From: JAXDMU01 sp963762435
GTDB taxonomy: Bacteria > Pseudomonadota > Alphaproteobacteria > ATCC43930 > CGMCC-115725
Assembly: GCA_963762435.1 (NCBI GenBank)
Contig: CAVXLN010000014.1
Location: forward strand, 62,001-126,000
Direction of reading: 5' to 3'
Length of the DNA stretch: 64,000 nt
The first letter of the stretch is position 1, and each line of letters begins with the position of its first letter. The notes under the pieces are model-generated. The model searched no databases and had not been told where the DNA came from. It saw only the letters and a list, made by a program, of their open reading frames with translations. This document shows positions 1 to 8,156 of this stretch, piece after piece. Both the position numbers and the translations under genes were made by a program.

Positions 1-2
1 GC

Positions 3-1682
3 CTGTTCCGCCGTGACGGCAGCATCATCTGGGTCGAATGCCTGGCATCGCGCATCAGCTGGAACGGCGAGCCCGCCTCGCTCGCGTGGTTGACCGACAT
101 CACCGCGCGGAAGCAGGCCGAGGAAGCGCTCCGGCGCTCGGAAAAGCTGTTCATGACCGTGTTCCAATCGAGCCCGGACGTGTTGACGCTGAGCACGCGC
201 GAGGATGGCCGCTATATCGATGTCAACGAAGCCTTCCTGGCGCTCCATGGCCGCCGGCGCGAGGAGGTCATCGGCCGGACCGCGTCCGAACTCGGCATCT
301 GGCGCCGCGGGGATCGACGCACGCAGGCCTTCGAGCAGCTTCTTAGCGGCTCGGCGCGAGACGTGGCGCTGACCATGCGCACCGCCCATGGCGAGCTCCG
401 GGACCTGTCGCTCTCGGCCCAGTCGATCCGGTTCGAGGATCAGGATCTGGTGCTGGCGCTGGCGCGCGACGTGACCGAGCGGCGGCGCCATGAAGAAGCG
501 CTGTGCCAAAGCAAGGAGGCGGCGGAGAGCGCCAACCGGACCAAGTCCGAGTTCCTGGCCAATATGAGCCACGAGATCCGCACGCCGATGAACGGGATCA
601 TCGGCATGACCGGCATGCTGCTGCGCACGCCGCTCGATCGGCAGCAGCACGAGTTCGCCGAATCGGTGCGGGACAGCGCCGAGGCGCTGCTGACCGTGAT
701 CAATGATATTCTCGACATCTCGAAGCTCGAGGCCGGCAAGATCGAGCTCGAGACGATCGAGTTCGAGCTGGGCGACCTCGTCGACAGCGCGGTCGGGCTG
801 CTGACGCCCCGCGCGCGGGAGAAGGGGCTCGAGCTCACCGCCCGGATCGACGCCAGCGCGCGCGGCTGGTTCCGCGGTGATCCGACCCGGCTCCGGCAGG
901 TGCTGCTGAACCTGATTTCCAATGCGGTCAAATTCACCGCACAGGGCCAGGTGACGGTCAATGCTGCTGTCACGCCGGTGAACGGCACGGCACGGCTGCG
1001 GCTCGAGGTTACGGATACCGGCATCGGCATGTCGGAGGGGACCCGCGCGCAGCTCTTCCAGAAATTCACCCAGGCCGACAGCTCGATCACGCGCCGGTTC
1101 GGCGGCACCGGGCTCGGCCTCGCCATCTCGCGCCAGCTGGTCGAGCTGATGGACGGCGAGATCGGTGTCGCTAGCGCGCTCGGCGCCGGCAGCACCTTCT
1201 GGCTCGAGCTGCCGCTGGCGCTGGCCGCCGCGCGCATCGCCAGCCCCGGCAAAGTGGATCTCGATTTCGGGCAGGCACGCCCACTGCGCGTGCTGCTGGC
1301 CGAGGATAATCTGATCAATCAAAAGCTCGTCCGCGCCATCCTCGCCTCGGCCGGCCATCAGGTCGACATTGCCGGCAATGGCGAGGCGGCCGTGGAGGCG
1401 GTGCGCAAGGGCGACTTCGATCTGGTCCTGATGGATGTGCAGATGCCGGTGCTGGACGGGCCGCAGGCGACGCAGCGGATCCGGGCGCTCCCCGCCCCCA
1501 AATGCACGATCCCCGTGATCGCCCTCACCGCCCACGCCATGGTCGGCGCCAAAGAGCAATATCTTGCCGCCGGCATGGACGACTATCTGACGAAGCCGAT
1601 CGATCCGGCGGCACTCATCGCCCGATTGGCGGCGCTCGCAGCGCGGCTCGATGTGGCATCGCCGGCGCATTCCACCGGATAA
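3..1682 (+). CDS. Hybrid sensor histidine kinase/response regulator with PAS domains (5' end outside window)
   Basis: The frame is open from the first bases of the window, so the true start lies upstream; an internal TTG at position 90 is not the start. Visible order: the tail of one PAS/PAC domain, a full second PAS (about nt 130-480), a HisKA dimerisation domain, HATPase_c and a receiver domain. The H-box is NMSHEIRTP with the phospho-accepting His at 570-572. The ATPase boxes are LRQVLLNLISNAVKFT, DTGIGM and FGGTGLGLAIS. The receiver has LAEDN, a phospho-acceptor Asp at 1434-1436 in LVLMDVQMP, and the conserved Lys in LTKPID. Phosphate should pass from His to the attached Asp, and no HPt domain is visible. 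The PAS domains suggest sensing of a cytosolic or redox signal. No partner regulator is nearby, so the target is unknown. Confidence 0.93.
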   Translation: MFRRDGSIIWVECLASRISWNGEPASLAWLTDITARKQAEEALRRSEKLFMTVFQSSPDVLTLSTREDGRYIDVNEAFLALHGRRREEVIGRTASELGIWRRGDRRTQAFEQLLSGSARDVALTMRTAHGELRDLSLSAQSIRFEDQDLVLALARDVTERRRHEEALCQSKEAAESANRTKSEFLANMSHEIRTPMNGIIGMTGMLLRTPLDRQQHEFAESVRDSAEALLTVINDILDISKLEAGKIELETIEFELGDLVDSAVGLLTPRAREKGLELTARIDASARGWFRGDPTRLRQVLLNLISNAVKFTAQGQVTVNAAVTPVNGTARLRLEVTDTGIGMSEGTRAQLFQKFTQADSSITRRFGGTGLGLAISRQLVELMDGEIGVASALGAGSTFWLELPLALAAARIASPGKVDLDFGQARPLRVLLAEDNLINQKLVRAILASAGHQVDIAGNGEAAVEAVRKGDFDLVLMDVQMPVLDGPQATQRIRALPAPKCTIPVIALTAHAMVGAKEQYLAAGMDDYLTKPIDPAALIARLAALAARLDVASPAHSTG

Positions 1683-1699
1683 AGTCAAGCGGGTTGCCG

Positions 1700-1725
1700 A
1701 GTCGGCCGCGCCGACTTATCCTTTT
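1700..1725 (+). terminator. Probable intrinsic terminator after the hybrid kinase
   Basis: A perfect 7-bp stem (AGTCGGC, loop CGC, GCCGACT) at 1700-1716 is followed by TATCCTTTT. It begins 18 bp after the kinase stop codon. The T tract is short and interrupted, so termination may be partial. Confidence 0.5.
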
Positions 1726-1784
1726 ACCAGCCGAGGCCAAGCGCCCGGGGCGGGCGCGGACGCGCTCGGCCGGGAGAAAACGCA

Positions 1785-2216
1785 ATGACAACAAGGGTCT
1801 CGGAGATCCTCAAGGGTAAGGGTCATCACGTCGTCACCGTGGCGCCGACGCAACCCGTATCGGCCCTCGTAGCCGTGTTGCTCGAGCATCGCATCGGCGC
1901 GGTGCCGGTCGTCGATGGCGGTCGGCTGGTCGGCATCATCTCGGAGCGCGATCTTGTTCACGGTGCCGCCCAGCACGGCAGCGAGCTCATGAGCCTGCCG
2001 ATCGATCGGCTGATGACGCGGCAAGTCAAGACCTGCGCGCCGGAAGACGCCGTCGTCGAGCTGATGGAAGTCATGACCCGGTCGCGCATCCGGCATCTTC
2101 CGGTGCTGGAGCATGGTCGGCTCGCCGGCATCATCAGCATCGGCGATGTGGTCAAGCAGCGGCTCGATGAAGCGCAGTCCGAGGTCGAGGCGTTGCGCAG
2201 CTACATCACCGCCTGA
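1785..2216 (+). CDS. CBS-domain pair protein
   Basis: This 143-residue protein consists almost entirely of two CBS motifs (Bateman module). The first covers roughly residues 1-65 (VSEILKGKG, IGAVPVVDGGRLVGIISERDL) and the second roughly 72-130 (LMTRQVKTCAPED, IRHLPVLEHGRLAGIISIGDV). Such stand-alone cytosolic pairs bind adenine nucleotides such as AMP, ATP or NAD and often act as energy sensors. No catalytic domain is fused. The ATG at 1785 follows a purine-rich GGGAGAAAACGCA. It sits between the kinase terminator and an MFS gene 126 bp downstream, so it may be monocistronic. The family is certain; the ligand and partner are unknown. Confidence 0.9.
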   Translation: MTTRVSEILKGKGHHVVTVAPTQPVSALVAVLLEHRIGAVPVVDGGRLVGIISERDLVHGAAQHGSELMSLPIDRLMTRQVKTCAPEDAVVELMEVMTRSRIRHLPVLEHGRLAGIISIGDVVKQRLDEAQSEVEALRSYITA

Positions 2217-2342
2217 GCCGACGGCGTTGCCGATGCGGCCAATGGGTTGACGCGCCGACGGGGCGCCTCTAGACGGGCGGCTTTCCGACGGATCATCGCC
2301 CATGCGACCGCCTGAAGCTTCCCGGCCGGCCGAGGCTGCGCG

Positions 2343-3593
2343 ATGACGGCGCTGTGGCGTCATCGCCCGTTCCGGCTGCTCTGGACGGCGCAGGTGATTT
2401 CGGCCGTGGGCGCCCGTGTCACGCGCGGTGCCATACCGCTGACCGCAATCCTGGTGCTGGGCGCCCGCCCGCAGGATCTCAGCTTGATGGCGGCACTTGC
2501 CGGCCTGCCGATCATCCTCGTCGGGCCCCTTGCCGGTGTGCTGGCCGATCGGTTGCCACGGCGCGGCCTGATGATCTTCGCCGATCTCGGCCGCTTTGCG
2601 GTGCTGCTCACCATTCCGGCGGCCGCCCTTGTGGGCGTGCTGACGATGAGCGCGTTGATCCTGGCGCTCGCCGCGACGCGGGCGCTCAGTCTGATGTTCG
2701 AGATCGCGGATCGGGCCTATCTGCCGGCCCTGATCGAGCGCGATCGGCTGGTCGAGGCCAATGCCAGCTTAAGCGCGACCGAGGCCGCCGCCGAGATCGG
2801 CGGCCCGGCCCTGGGCGGCTTGCTGGTGCAGCTCCTGACGGCACCAGTCGCGATTCTGATTGACGCGCTGAGTTATCTCTCATCCGCCCTGCTGCTCGCC
2901 CGCATCGAGCCGGCACCGGCCGGCGCGGCCCTGCCGGAGAGCGAGCACGAACCACCGCTCAGCGCCGCGCTCACCGGCTTCACCAGCGTGCTGCGGCATC
3001 CGGTGCTGCGGCCCATAGCGCTCTGCTTCGGCACGCAAGCCTTCTTCGGCAGTTTCTTCGAAGGCACTTACGATTATTTCGCGATCCGCGAGCTCGGCCT
3101 GACGCCGGCGCTCCTCGGGTTCACGATCGCAGCCGGCGGCATTGGTGCGTTGCTGGGTGCCGCGTTGGCACCTCGGCTCGATCGGCATTGGCCGGTCGGT
3201 CCGCTGCTGATCGGGCTTCGCCTCTTTTCCGGCCTGTGCCAGTTGCTCGTCGCCTTGGCCGGCGGCTCGGTCATCGAGGCGACTTCGATGCTGGTGGTGG
3301 CGCAGCTGGTCGGCGACGCGGCCTTCACCGCCTTCATGATCACCGAGATCAGCCTGCGCCAGCGGATCGTGCCCGACGCGCTGCTCGGGCGCACCAACGC
3401 CAGCCTCGGCCTGGCCGGCGGCCTTCTGGGCCCCCTCGGGGCACTCGCGGCCGGTAGCATCTCGGCATCCTGGGGCGTGCGGGCGACGCTGGCACTCGCC
3501 GCGCTCGGCCTCGCCGCCGCCAGCCTGTGGCTGCTTGGCAGCCGGACGATCCGCGGGCTCAACGGCGCAGCCGAGCCTGCCGCTGCCGCTTAA
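2343..3593 (+). CDS. MFS transporter (MFS_3/enterobactin-exporter-like)
   Basis: A 416-residue integral membrane protein with about 12 predicted helices. It opens with WRHRPFRLLWTAQVISAVGARV and has the signature loop LADRLPRRGLM between helices 2 and 3. The arrangement resembles the MFS_3 group, which exports siderophores, macrolides or other small molecules by proton antiport. The ATG at 2343 follows GAGGCTGCGCG. Its stop codon (3591-3593) overlaps the stop of the convergent SDR gene by 4 nt, leaving no room for an independent terminator. The substrate cannot be told from sequence or neighbours. Confidence 0.88.
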   Translation: MTALWRHRPFRLLWTAQVISAVGARVTRGAIPLTAILVLGARPQDLSLMAALAGLPIILVGPLAGVLADRLPRRGLMIFADLGRFAVLLTIPAAALVGVLTMSALILALAATRALSLMFEIADRAYLPALIERDRLVEANASLSATEAAAEIGGPALGGLLVQLLTAPVAILIDALSYLSSALLLARIEPAPAGAALPESEHEPPLSAALTGFTSVLRHPVLRPIALCFGTQAFFGSFFEGTYDYFAIRELGLTPALLGFTIAAGGIGALLGAALAPRLDRHWPVGPLLIGLRLFSGLCQLLVALAGGSVIEATSMLVVAQLVGDAAFTAFMITEISLRQRIVPDALLGRTNASLGLAGGLLGPLGALAAGSISASWGVRATLALAALGLAAASLWLLGSRTIRGLNGAAEPAAAA

Positions 3594-4339
3594 CGCTCCT
3601 GATCCGTCGGCCGAACCAGGATCTCGTTGATATTCACATGCGCCGGGCGCGACACGGCGAACAAGATGATCTCGGCGATATCATCGCTCTGCAGCTGCCG
3701 CATCGCTTCCGCCCAGCTATTGATCGCCTGCTTGGTCTCGGCATGGCCGACATGGTCGCGCAGCTCGGTCGCCACGGCACCGGGCTCGACCACGGTGACG
3801 CGGATATTGTCCTTGTAGACCTCGCGCCGAAGCGCCTCGGAAAATCCCACAACGCCGAATTTGGTGGCGGAATATCCCGCCGAGTTCGGATTGGCGACAC
3901 GACCCGCCGTCGAGGACACATTGACGATATGACCGTCGCGGCGCTGACGCATGCCCGGCAGTGCCGCCTGGCTCGTTGCGATCAGACCAAGCACATTGAG
4001 CTCGAGCATCCGGCGCCAACGGCCGAGATCGGCGTCGATGACCGGCTCGAGATACATGACGCCGGCATTGTTGATCAGGATATCGAGCCTTCCATAGGCC
4101 GCCTCGGTCTCCCTGACGGCCCGCGCGGCATCATTCTCGTCGCCGAAATCGGCGACCAGCGCCCGCGCCTCGCCGCCGGCCGCGCGGATCTTCGCGACCA
4201 GCTCGTCGAGGCGATCCTTGCGCCGGGCCGACGCCACGACCTTGGCCCCTTCCGCCGCGAGTGAGAGCGCCGTCGCCTCGCCGATCCCGGACGAAGCGCC
4301 AGTGACGAGGGCGACACGATTTTCCAGCCGTTTGCCCAT
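3590..4339 (-). CDS. Short-chain dehydrogenase/reductase, classical type
   Basis: A 249-residue classical SDR. The nucleotide-binding motif TGASSGIG is at residues 13-20, NNAG at 90-93, the catalytic Ser region at VNVSS, and the catalytic YSATK has Tyr156 and Lys160. Length and motifs match cytosolic NAD(P)-dependent oxidoreductases such as YdfG-like serine/3-hydroxy acid dehydrogenases. I chose the ATG at 4339 because AAAGGA precedes it and the Rossmann fold starts six residues later. The open frame runs 36 codons further upstream, but that extension looks non-coding. The substrate is not predictable. Confidence 0.9.
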   Translation of the reverse strand: MGKRLENRVALVTGASSGIGEATALSLAAEGAKVVASARRKDRLDELVAKIRAAGGEARALVADFGDENDAARAVRETEAAYGRLDILINNAGVMYLEPVIDADLGRWRRMLELNVLGLIATSQAALPGMRQRRDGHIVNVSSTAGRVANPNSAGYSATKFGVVGFSEALRREVYKDNIRVTVVEPGAVATELRDHVGHAETKQAINSWAEAMRQLQSDDIAEIILFAVSRPAHVNINEILVRPTDQER

Positions 4340-4477
4340 ACTGTTTTCCTTTGCGGAGGTGAAGTCGAGCCGCGTCAGAGCAACGGCCCGCTCGACAGCA
4401 TGTTCCGCTATATTTCCGACGATGTATCGCGACAGCCGAGGCGACACCCGTTGAGCGTCGATGCCAAGGTCCGCGAT

Positions 4478-5251
4478 TTAGCGCAGCTGCTCGCCCAGGA
4501 AGGCGATCACGCGGTCGAGTGCCGCGCGCGTGGGTTGGCCGGCCTCATCGATGAGATGCCGTGTCAACACCGAGTGGGCGGGGCCGCGCACATTGGGATT
4601 GGCCGTCTTCGGATCGAGCTCGATCGATTCGAAGGCGTCGCCGAAGGTCTCGCGCAAGCGCTGGAACCGCTCGCCCGGGCAGACCGGATCGCCCTCGAAA
4701 CGCAGCCCCAGGATGCGCGCGCCATCCTCGGCGATACGCTGTTTCGCCGCCGCGATCTCCTCGTCGGAGACATGGAGGCCGCTCTTGTTGAAGAAGGGCA
4801 GCGAAGGCTGCGACATGACCGGTGCCAGCAGCTTGGTACCAAGCATCATGGCGAGCGCGAAATTGCCGGTGAAGCACATGCCGACGGCGCCGACGCCCTT
4901 GCCGCCCTGCTCGGCATGAGCATGGTTTGCGAGTGCCCGCAGCCAGTCGACGACCGGGCTCGACCGATGCGCCGCCAGCACGCGGAACTCGGAAGAGATG
5001 CAGGCCTTGAGGATCGTGCCGACGACATAGCCGGCGGAATCCGGCCGCATCGTCTCGCCGAAGAGATAGGGCATGTAGACCGAAAATCCGGCCGCAGCGA
5101 CCGTACGGGCAAATGTGGCCACGGCCGGCGTGATGCCAGGCATTTCCGACATGATGACCACAGCCGGGCCGGTGCCCGCGCGATAGACCTCGCGCATCTT
5201 GCCCTCATGGCTGAAATTTTCGACCGCGAAGCCGTCAGGATGCGCCATCAT
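4478..5251 (-). CDS. Dienelactone hydrolase family protein
   Basis: A 257-residue alpha/beta hydrolase of the dienelactone hydrolase family. The nucleophile elbow is GMCFTGN with Cys126, the Cys typical of this family rather than Ser. MPGI early in the chain and the C-terminal HSVLTRHLIDEAG fit the fold. Classical members open dienelactones in chlorocatechol breakdown, but many chromosomal copies act on unrelated esters and no other catechol-pathway gene is near. Two adjacent ATGs (5251 and 5248) follow GGAGCTT. The gene is divergent from a cupin gene with only 17 bp between start codons. Confidence 0.88.
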   Translation of the reverse strand: MMAHPDGFAVENFSHEGKMREVYRAGTGPAVVIMSEMPGITPAVATFARTVAAAGFSVYMPYLFGETMRPDSAGYVVGTILKACISSEFRVLAAHRSSPVVDWLRALANHAHAEQGGKGVGAVGMCFTGNFALAMMLGTKLLAPVMSQPSLPFFNKSGLHVSDEEIAAAKQRIAEDGARILGLRFEGDPVCPGERFQRLRETFGDAFESIELDPKTANPNVRGPAHSVLTRHLIDEAGQPTRAALDRVIAFLGEQLR

Positions 5252-5268
5252 AAGCTCCGTTCACCATC

Positions 5269-5772
5269 ATGGCCGAGTTCAAGACGATGACCGAGCGACC
5301 CGATTTCATCAAGCATTACAGCGAGATCGAAGGTGAGGCAGGCGAATACAAAGGCCTGGACGAGCCTTTCTCCTACGGAGCGCCCTTCGGCCGGCAGTTC
5401 GGGCTCGAACGCATCGGCATTCATCACGAACGGCTGCCACCCGGCCATCGCACCTCGCTGCCGCACGCCGAATCGCATGAGGAAGAGTTCGTCTATGTCA
5501 TCGAGGGCACGCCCGATGCCTGGATCGACGGCGTGCTCCATCGCCTCAAGCCCGGCGATGGCGTGGGATTTCCGGCCGGCACCGGCATCGCGCACAGCTT
5601 CCTCAACAATTCCGACGCGGAGGTCCGGCTGCTTGTCGTAGGCGACCGCCCGCGCGCAGAGAACCGGATCATCTATCCCGTCGATGAATGGCGGAAGGCG
5701 AGCCGCACGGATTGGTGGGACGACGCCCCCACCCGCCTGCGCGGCCCGCATGACGGCAAGCCGCGGCGCTAG
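5269..5772 (+). CDS. Single-domain cupin protein
   Basis: A 167-residue cytosolic cupin. Motif 1 is recognisable around HAESHEEEFVYVIEG (His66, His70, Glu73), and motif 2 fits G-x5-P-x-G-x2-H-x3-N with His109 and the Asn residues after it. A metal site is therefore likely. The C-terminal third (ENRIIYPVDEWRK, a Trp-rich stretch) resembles cupins described as sugar epimerase-like or transcription-associated, with no assigned reaction. It is divergent from the dienelactone hydrolase gene across 17 bp, so the two may share a promoter region inside the coding sequence. Its stop overlaps the convergent LysE-type gene by 4 nt. Confidence 0.85.
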   Translation: MAEFKTMTERPDFIKHYSEIEGEAGEYKGLDEPFSYGAPFGRQFGLERIGIHHERLPPGHRTSLPHAESHEEEFVYVIEGTPDAWIDGVLHRLKPGDGVGFPAGTGIAHSFLNNSDAEVRLLVVGDRPRAENRIIYPVDEWRKASRTDWWDDAPTRLRGPHDGKPRR

Positions 5773-6386
5773 CGGCGCCGGGCCAAAGCGAGCCCGACAC
5801 CAGCACCGATCAGCAACCCGCCCGTGAGCCGCTGCCGGAACCGGCCGTGGCGGCTCAAGAGCCCGCGCACACGCCCGGCCAGCACGGCCCAGAGCCCGTC
5901 GATCGCGAGCGCCAATGCCAGAAAAGTCGCGGCCAGAAGAAGCAGCTGGCTGTCGGTATCGGCACCGGGCCTGATGAATTGCGGCAGGAACGCGCCGTAG
6001 AAGAACAGGGTCTTGGGATTGGTCAGCGACACCAGGAAGGCACGGCCATAGATGGCGCCCGGTACCGGCGGCTCGGGCCGTGTCCTGGTGAGATCCGCCG
6101 GCGGCTCCTGCCACTGCCGGATGCCCAGATAGACGAGATAGGCCACGCCGACCCAGCGCAGCGCCTCGAACCAGGCGCCCAGAATACCGAGCATCGCACT
6201 CATGCCGATAATCGTGAAGGCGAGCTGCACGACCATGGCGGACGTCGTGCCGGCCACCGTCAGCAGCCCGTAGCGCGTGCCGTGCCCGACGCTGTTGGCG
6301 ACGATGAGCGCCATATTCGGCCCCGGGATCAGCATCAGAATCGTCACGGCGCCGACAAAGGCCAGGTAGAGATCGAGGCTGATCAT
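5769..6386 (-). CDS. LysE/RhtB-family amino-acid exporter
   Basis: A 205-residue inner-membrane protein with about six hydrophobic segments. The N-terminal LIPGPNMALIVANSVGHG is the LysE/RhtB signature. Members export amino acids such as homoserine, threonine, leucine or lysine by proton antiport. Length is normal for the family (about 205). The ATG at 6386 follows AGGAATGAAAGAA. The product ends in a basic stretch and its stop overlaps that of the cupin gene. The substrate is unknown. Confidence 0.92.
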   Translation of the reverse strand: MISLDLYLAFVGAVTILMLIPGPNMALIVANSVGHGTRYGLLTVAGTTSAMVVQLAFTIIGMSAMLGILGAWFEALRWVGVAYLVYLGIRQWQEPPADLTRTRPEPPVPGAIYGRAFLVSLTNPKTLFFYGAFLPQFIRPGADTDSQLLLLAATFLALALAIDGLWAVLAGRVRGLLSRHGRFRQRLTGGLLIGAGVGLALARRR

Positions 6387-6529
6387 CTTTCTTTCATTCC
6401 TGGAAGGTCATTTGACCAACAGATACAATCAAAATTGCGGGACGGCACCGCGTTTTCGCCGTCCATCCCCTCTTAAATCGTAGCACCGGCGGATCATATT
6501 TCCGCATCCGTGCCGCGATCGATCAGCGG

Positions 6530-6558
6530 TTGACAAGCGGCACTGTAGCAGATGAAAA
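6530..6558 (+). promoter_or_regulatory. Candidate sigma-70 promoter for argC
   Basis: A perfect -35 hexamer TTGACA (6530-6535) is followed after 17 bp by TGAAAA (6553-6558), a weak -10. The predicted start site would be about 20 bp before the argC ATG at 6587. No other good promoter was seen in the 200-bp gap between lysE and argC. Confidence 0.4.
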
Positions 6559-6586
6559 CCGCATCCGCGGCAGAGCGAGGGTGGTT

Positions 6587-7540
6587 ATGACCAGACCCAC
6601 AGTCTTCATCGACGGCGAGGCCGGCACGACCGGGCTGGAGATCCGCGCGCGCCTTGCCAAGCGCGAGGATATCGAGTTCGTCTCCATCGACCCCGCGAAG
6701 CGCAAGGACGAAGCCGAGCGCCGCCGCCTGCTGAACGCTGTCGATCTGGTGGTTCTCTGCCTGCCCGACGAGGCGGCGAAGCAGGCCGTGACGCTGATCG
6801 ACAATCCGTCCGTCCGCGTGCTCGATGCGAGCTCGGCCCATCGCGTCGCCGAAGGCTGGATCTATGGCTTTCCGGAGCTGCTGCCGGGCCAGGCCGAGCG
6901 GCTGGCCGAAGCGCGCTTCGTCGCCAATCCCGGCTGCTATCCGACCGGCGCCACGGCCCTCCTCCGTCCGCTGGTCGATGCCGGGCTGGTGCCTTCCGAC
7001 TATCCAGTCGCGATCAACGCCACCTCCGGCTATTCCGGCGGCGGCCGGCAGATGATCGATGCCTTCGAGGGCCGTGGGCCCGACCCGATCACCGATCGCT
7101 GGCGGATCTATGCGCTCAACCTCGCGCATAAGCATACGCCGGAGATGATGCTCTATGGCGGCCTCGCCCGGAAGCCGATCTTCTCGCCCGCCGTCGGCGT
7201 CTATCGGCAGGGCATGATCGTCGAGCTGCCACTGGCGCTCTGGTCGCTGCCGAAGCAGCCGACCGGCCGGGCACTCCATGAGACGCTCTTCCGGCGCTTC
7301 GACGGCCAGCGCTTCATCCGCGTGATGCCGTTCGAGGCGCCGCCCGCGACCCTGGCACCCGAGGGGCTCAACGGGTCCAATCTGCTCGAGCTCTATGTCT
7401 TCGAGAATCCCGCCGAGCAACAGGCGCTGCTCGTCGCCCGGCTGGACAATCTGGGCAAGGGCGCTTCGGGTGCGGCCGTGCAGAATCTCGACCTGATGCT
7501 GGGCCTTGCCGGCGAGCACAGCTACGCGCTGGCAGCCTGA
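6587..7540 (+). CDS. argC: N-acetyl-gamma-glutamyl-phosphate reductase (short type)
   Basis: A 317-residue enzyme for the third step of arginine synthesis, the NADPH-dependent reduction of N-acetylglutamyl phosphate. FIDGEAGTTGLEIRARL is the dinucleotide-binding start, and the catalytic Cys117 lies in NPGCYPTGA. Length and the compact N-terminus fit the type-2 ArgC found in proteobacteria, which is shorter than the approximately 345-residue type 1. The ATG at 6587 follows GCGAGGGTGG. The frame extends 19 codons upstream without a binding site. No other arg gene is in the window, so it is expressed alone. The 3' end overlaps the convergent FMN reductase by 19 nt. Confidence 0.95.
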   Translation: MTRPTVFIDGEAGTTGLEIRARLAKREDIEFVSIDPAKRKDEAERRRLLNAVDLVVLCLPDEAAKQAVTLIDNPSVRVLDASSAHRVAEGWIYGFPELLPGQAERLAEARFVANPGCYPTGATALLRPLVDAGLVPSDYPVAINATSGYSGGGRQMIDAFEGRGPDPITDRWRIYALNLAHKHTPEMMLYGGLARKPIFSPAVGVYRQGMIVELPLALWSLPKQPTGRALHETLFRRFDGQRFIRVMPFEAPPATLAPEGLNGSNLLELYVFENPAEQQALLVARLDNLGKGASGAAVQNLDLMLGLAGEHSYALAA

Positions 7541-8058
7541 GACTCAGGAGTGGCGAGTGCCGCGATCGCGGCGCGCAGAGGCCGGGCGATCTCGGGATCG
7601 GCGACGATCCCGCGAGCGTCGTAGCCTTTGCCCAGCAAGGGCACGGTGATCGTCGCGCCTGCAATGAGCCGGCCCGCCATCGTGACCAGGATCTCGCTCA
7701 ATTGCGCATGGGCATGGCTTGCGCGCGGCGAGGCGTTGACAAGGCCGATCGGCTTGTCGACCAGCTCGCCGCTGCCGACCAGCCAGTCGAGCGCGTTCTT
7801 GAGCACGCCCGAAACGCCATGGGCATATTCCGGGCTCGAAATCAGCACCGCGTCGGCTGCCTGAATCTCAGCCCTGAATTCGGCCACGGCAGCCGCCACG
7901 ATCTCGCCATCGAGATCGGGATTGAACAACGGAATGTCGCCCACCCCGCGATAAAGCGTGATCTCGACCCCCGCCGGGGCCAGCATCGCCGCGGCGTGAA
8001 GCAGGAAGGTATTGGAGGATTCGGCGCGGAGGCTGCCGGAAATAGCCAGGATCTTCAT
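7522..8058 (-). CDS. NADPH-dependent FMN reductase
   Basis: A 178-residue flavodoxin-like protein. It starts MKILAISGSLRAESSN, the FMN-phosphate loop of the NADPH-dependent FMN reductase/ChrR-like family, and contains SPEYAHGVSGVLKNALDWL, the second family hallmark. These enzymes reduce FMN, quinones or chromate in the cytosol. I placed the start at the ATG at 8058, directly ahead of the beta-1 strand. The upstream 22 codons are Arg-rich and unlike coding sequence. The last 19 bp overlap the end of argC on the opposite strand. Confidence 0.9.
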   Translation of the reverse strand: MKILAISGSLRAESSNTFLLHAAAMLAPAGVEITLYRGVGDIPLFNPDLDGEIVAAAVAEFRAEIQAADAVLISSPEYAHGVSGVLKNALDWLVGSGELVDKPIGLVNASPRASHAHAQLSEILVTMAGRLIAGATITVPLLGKGYDARGIVADPEIARPLRAAIAALATPESQAASA

Positions 8059-8156
8059 TGCGCCCCACAGTTTATTGGAACGCCGGAAAAGATCGCATCG
8101 TTTTCTTCGAGTAATTCTTCTCACCCGCGGGATTGCGCGGAGAAGCTCAAGGAAAC

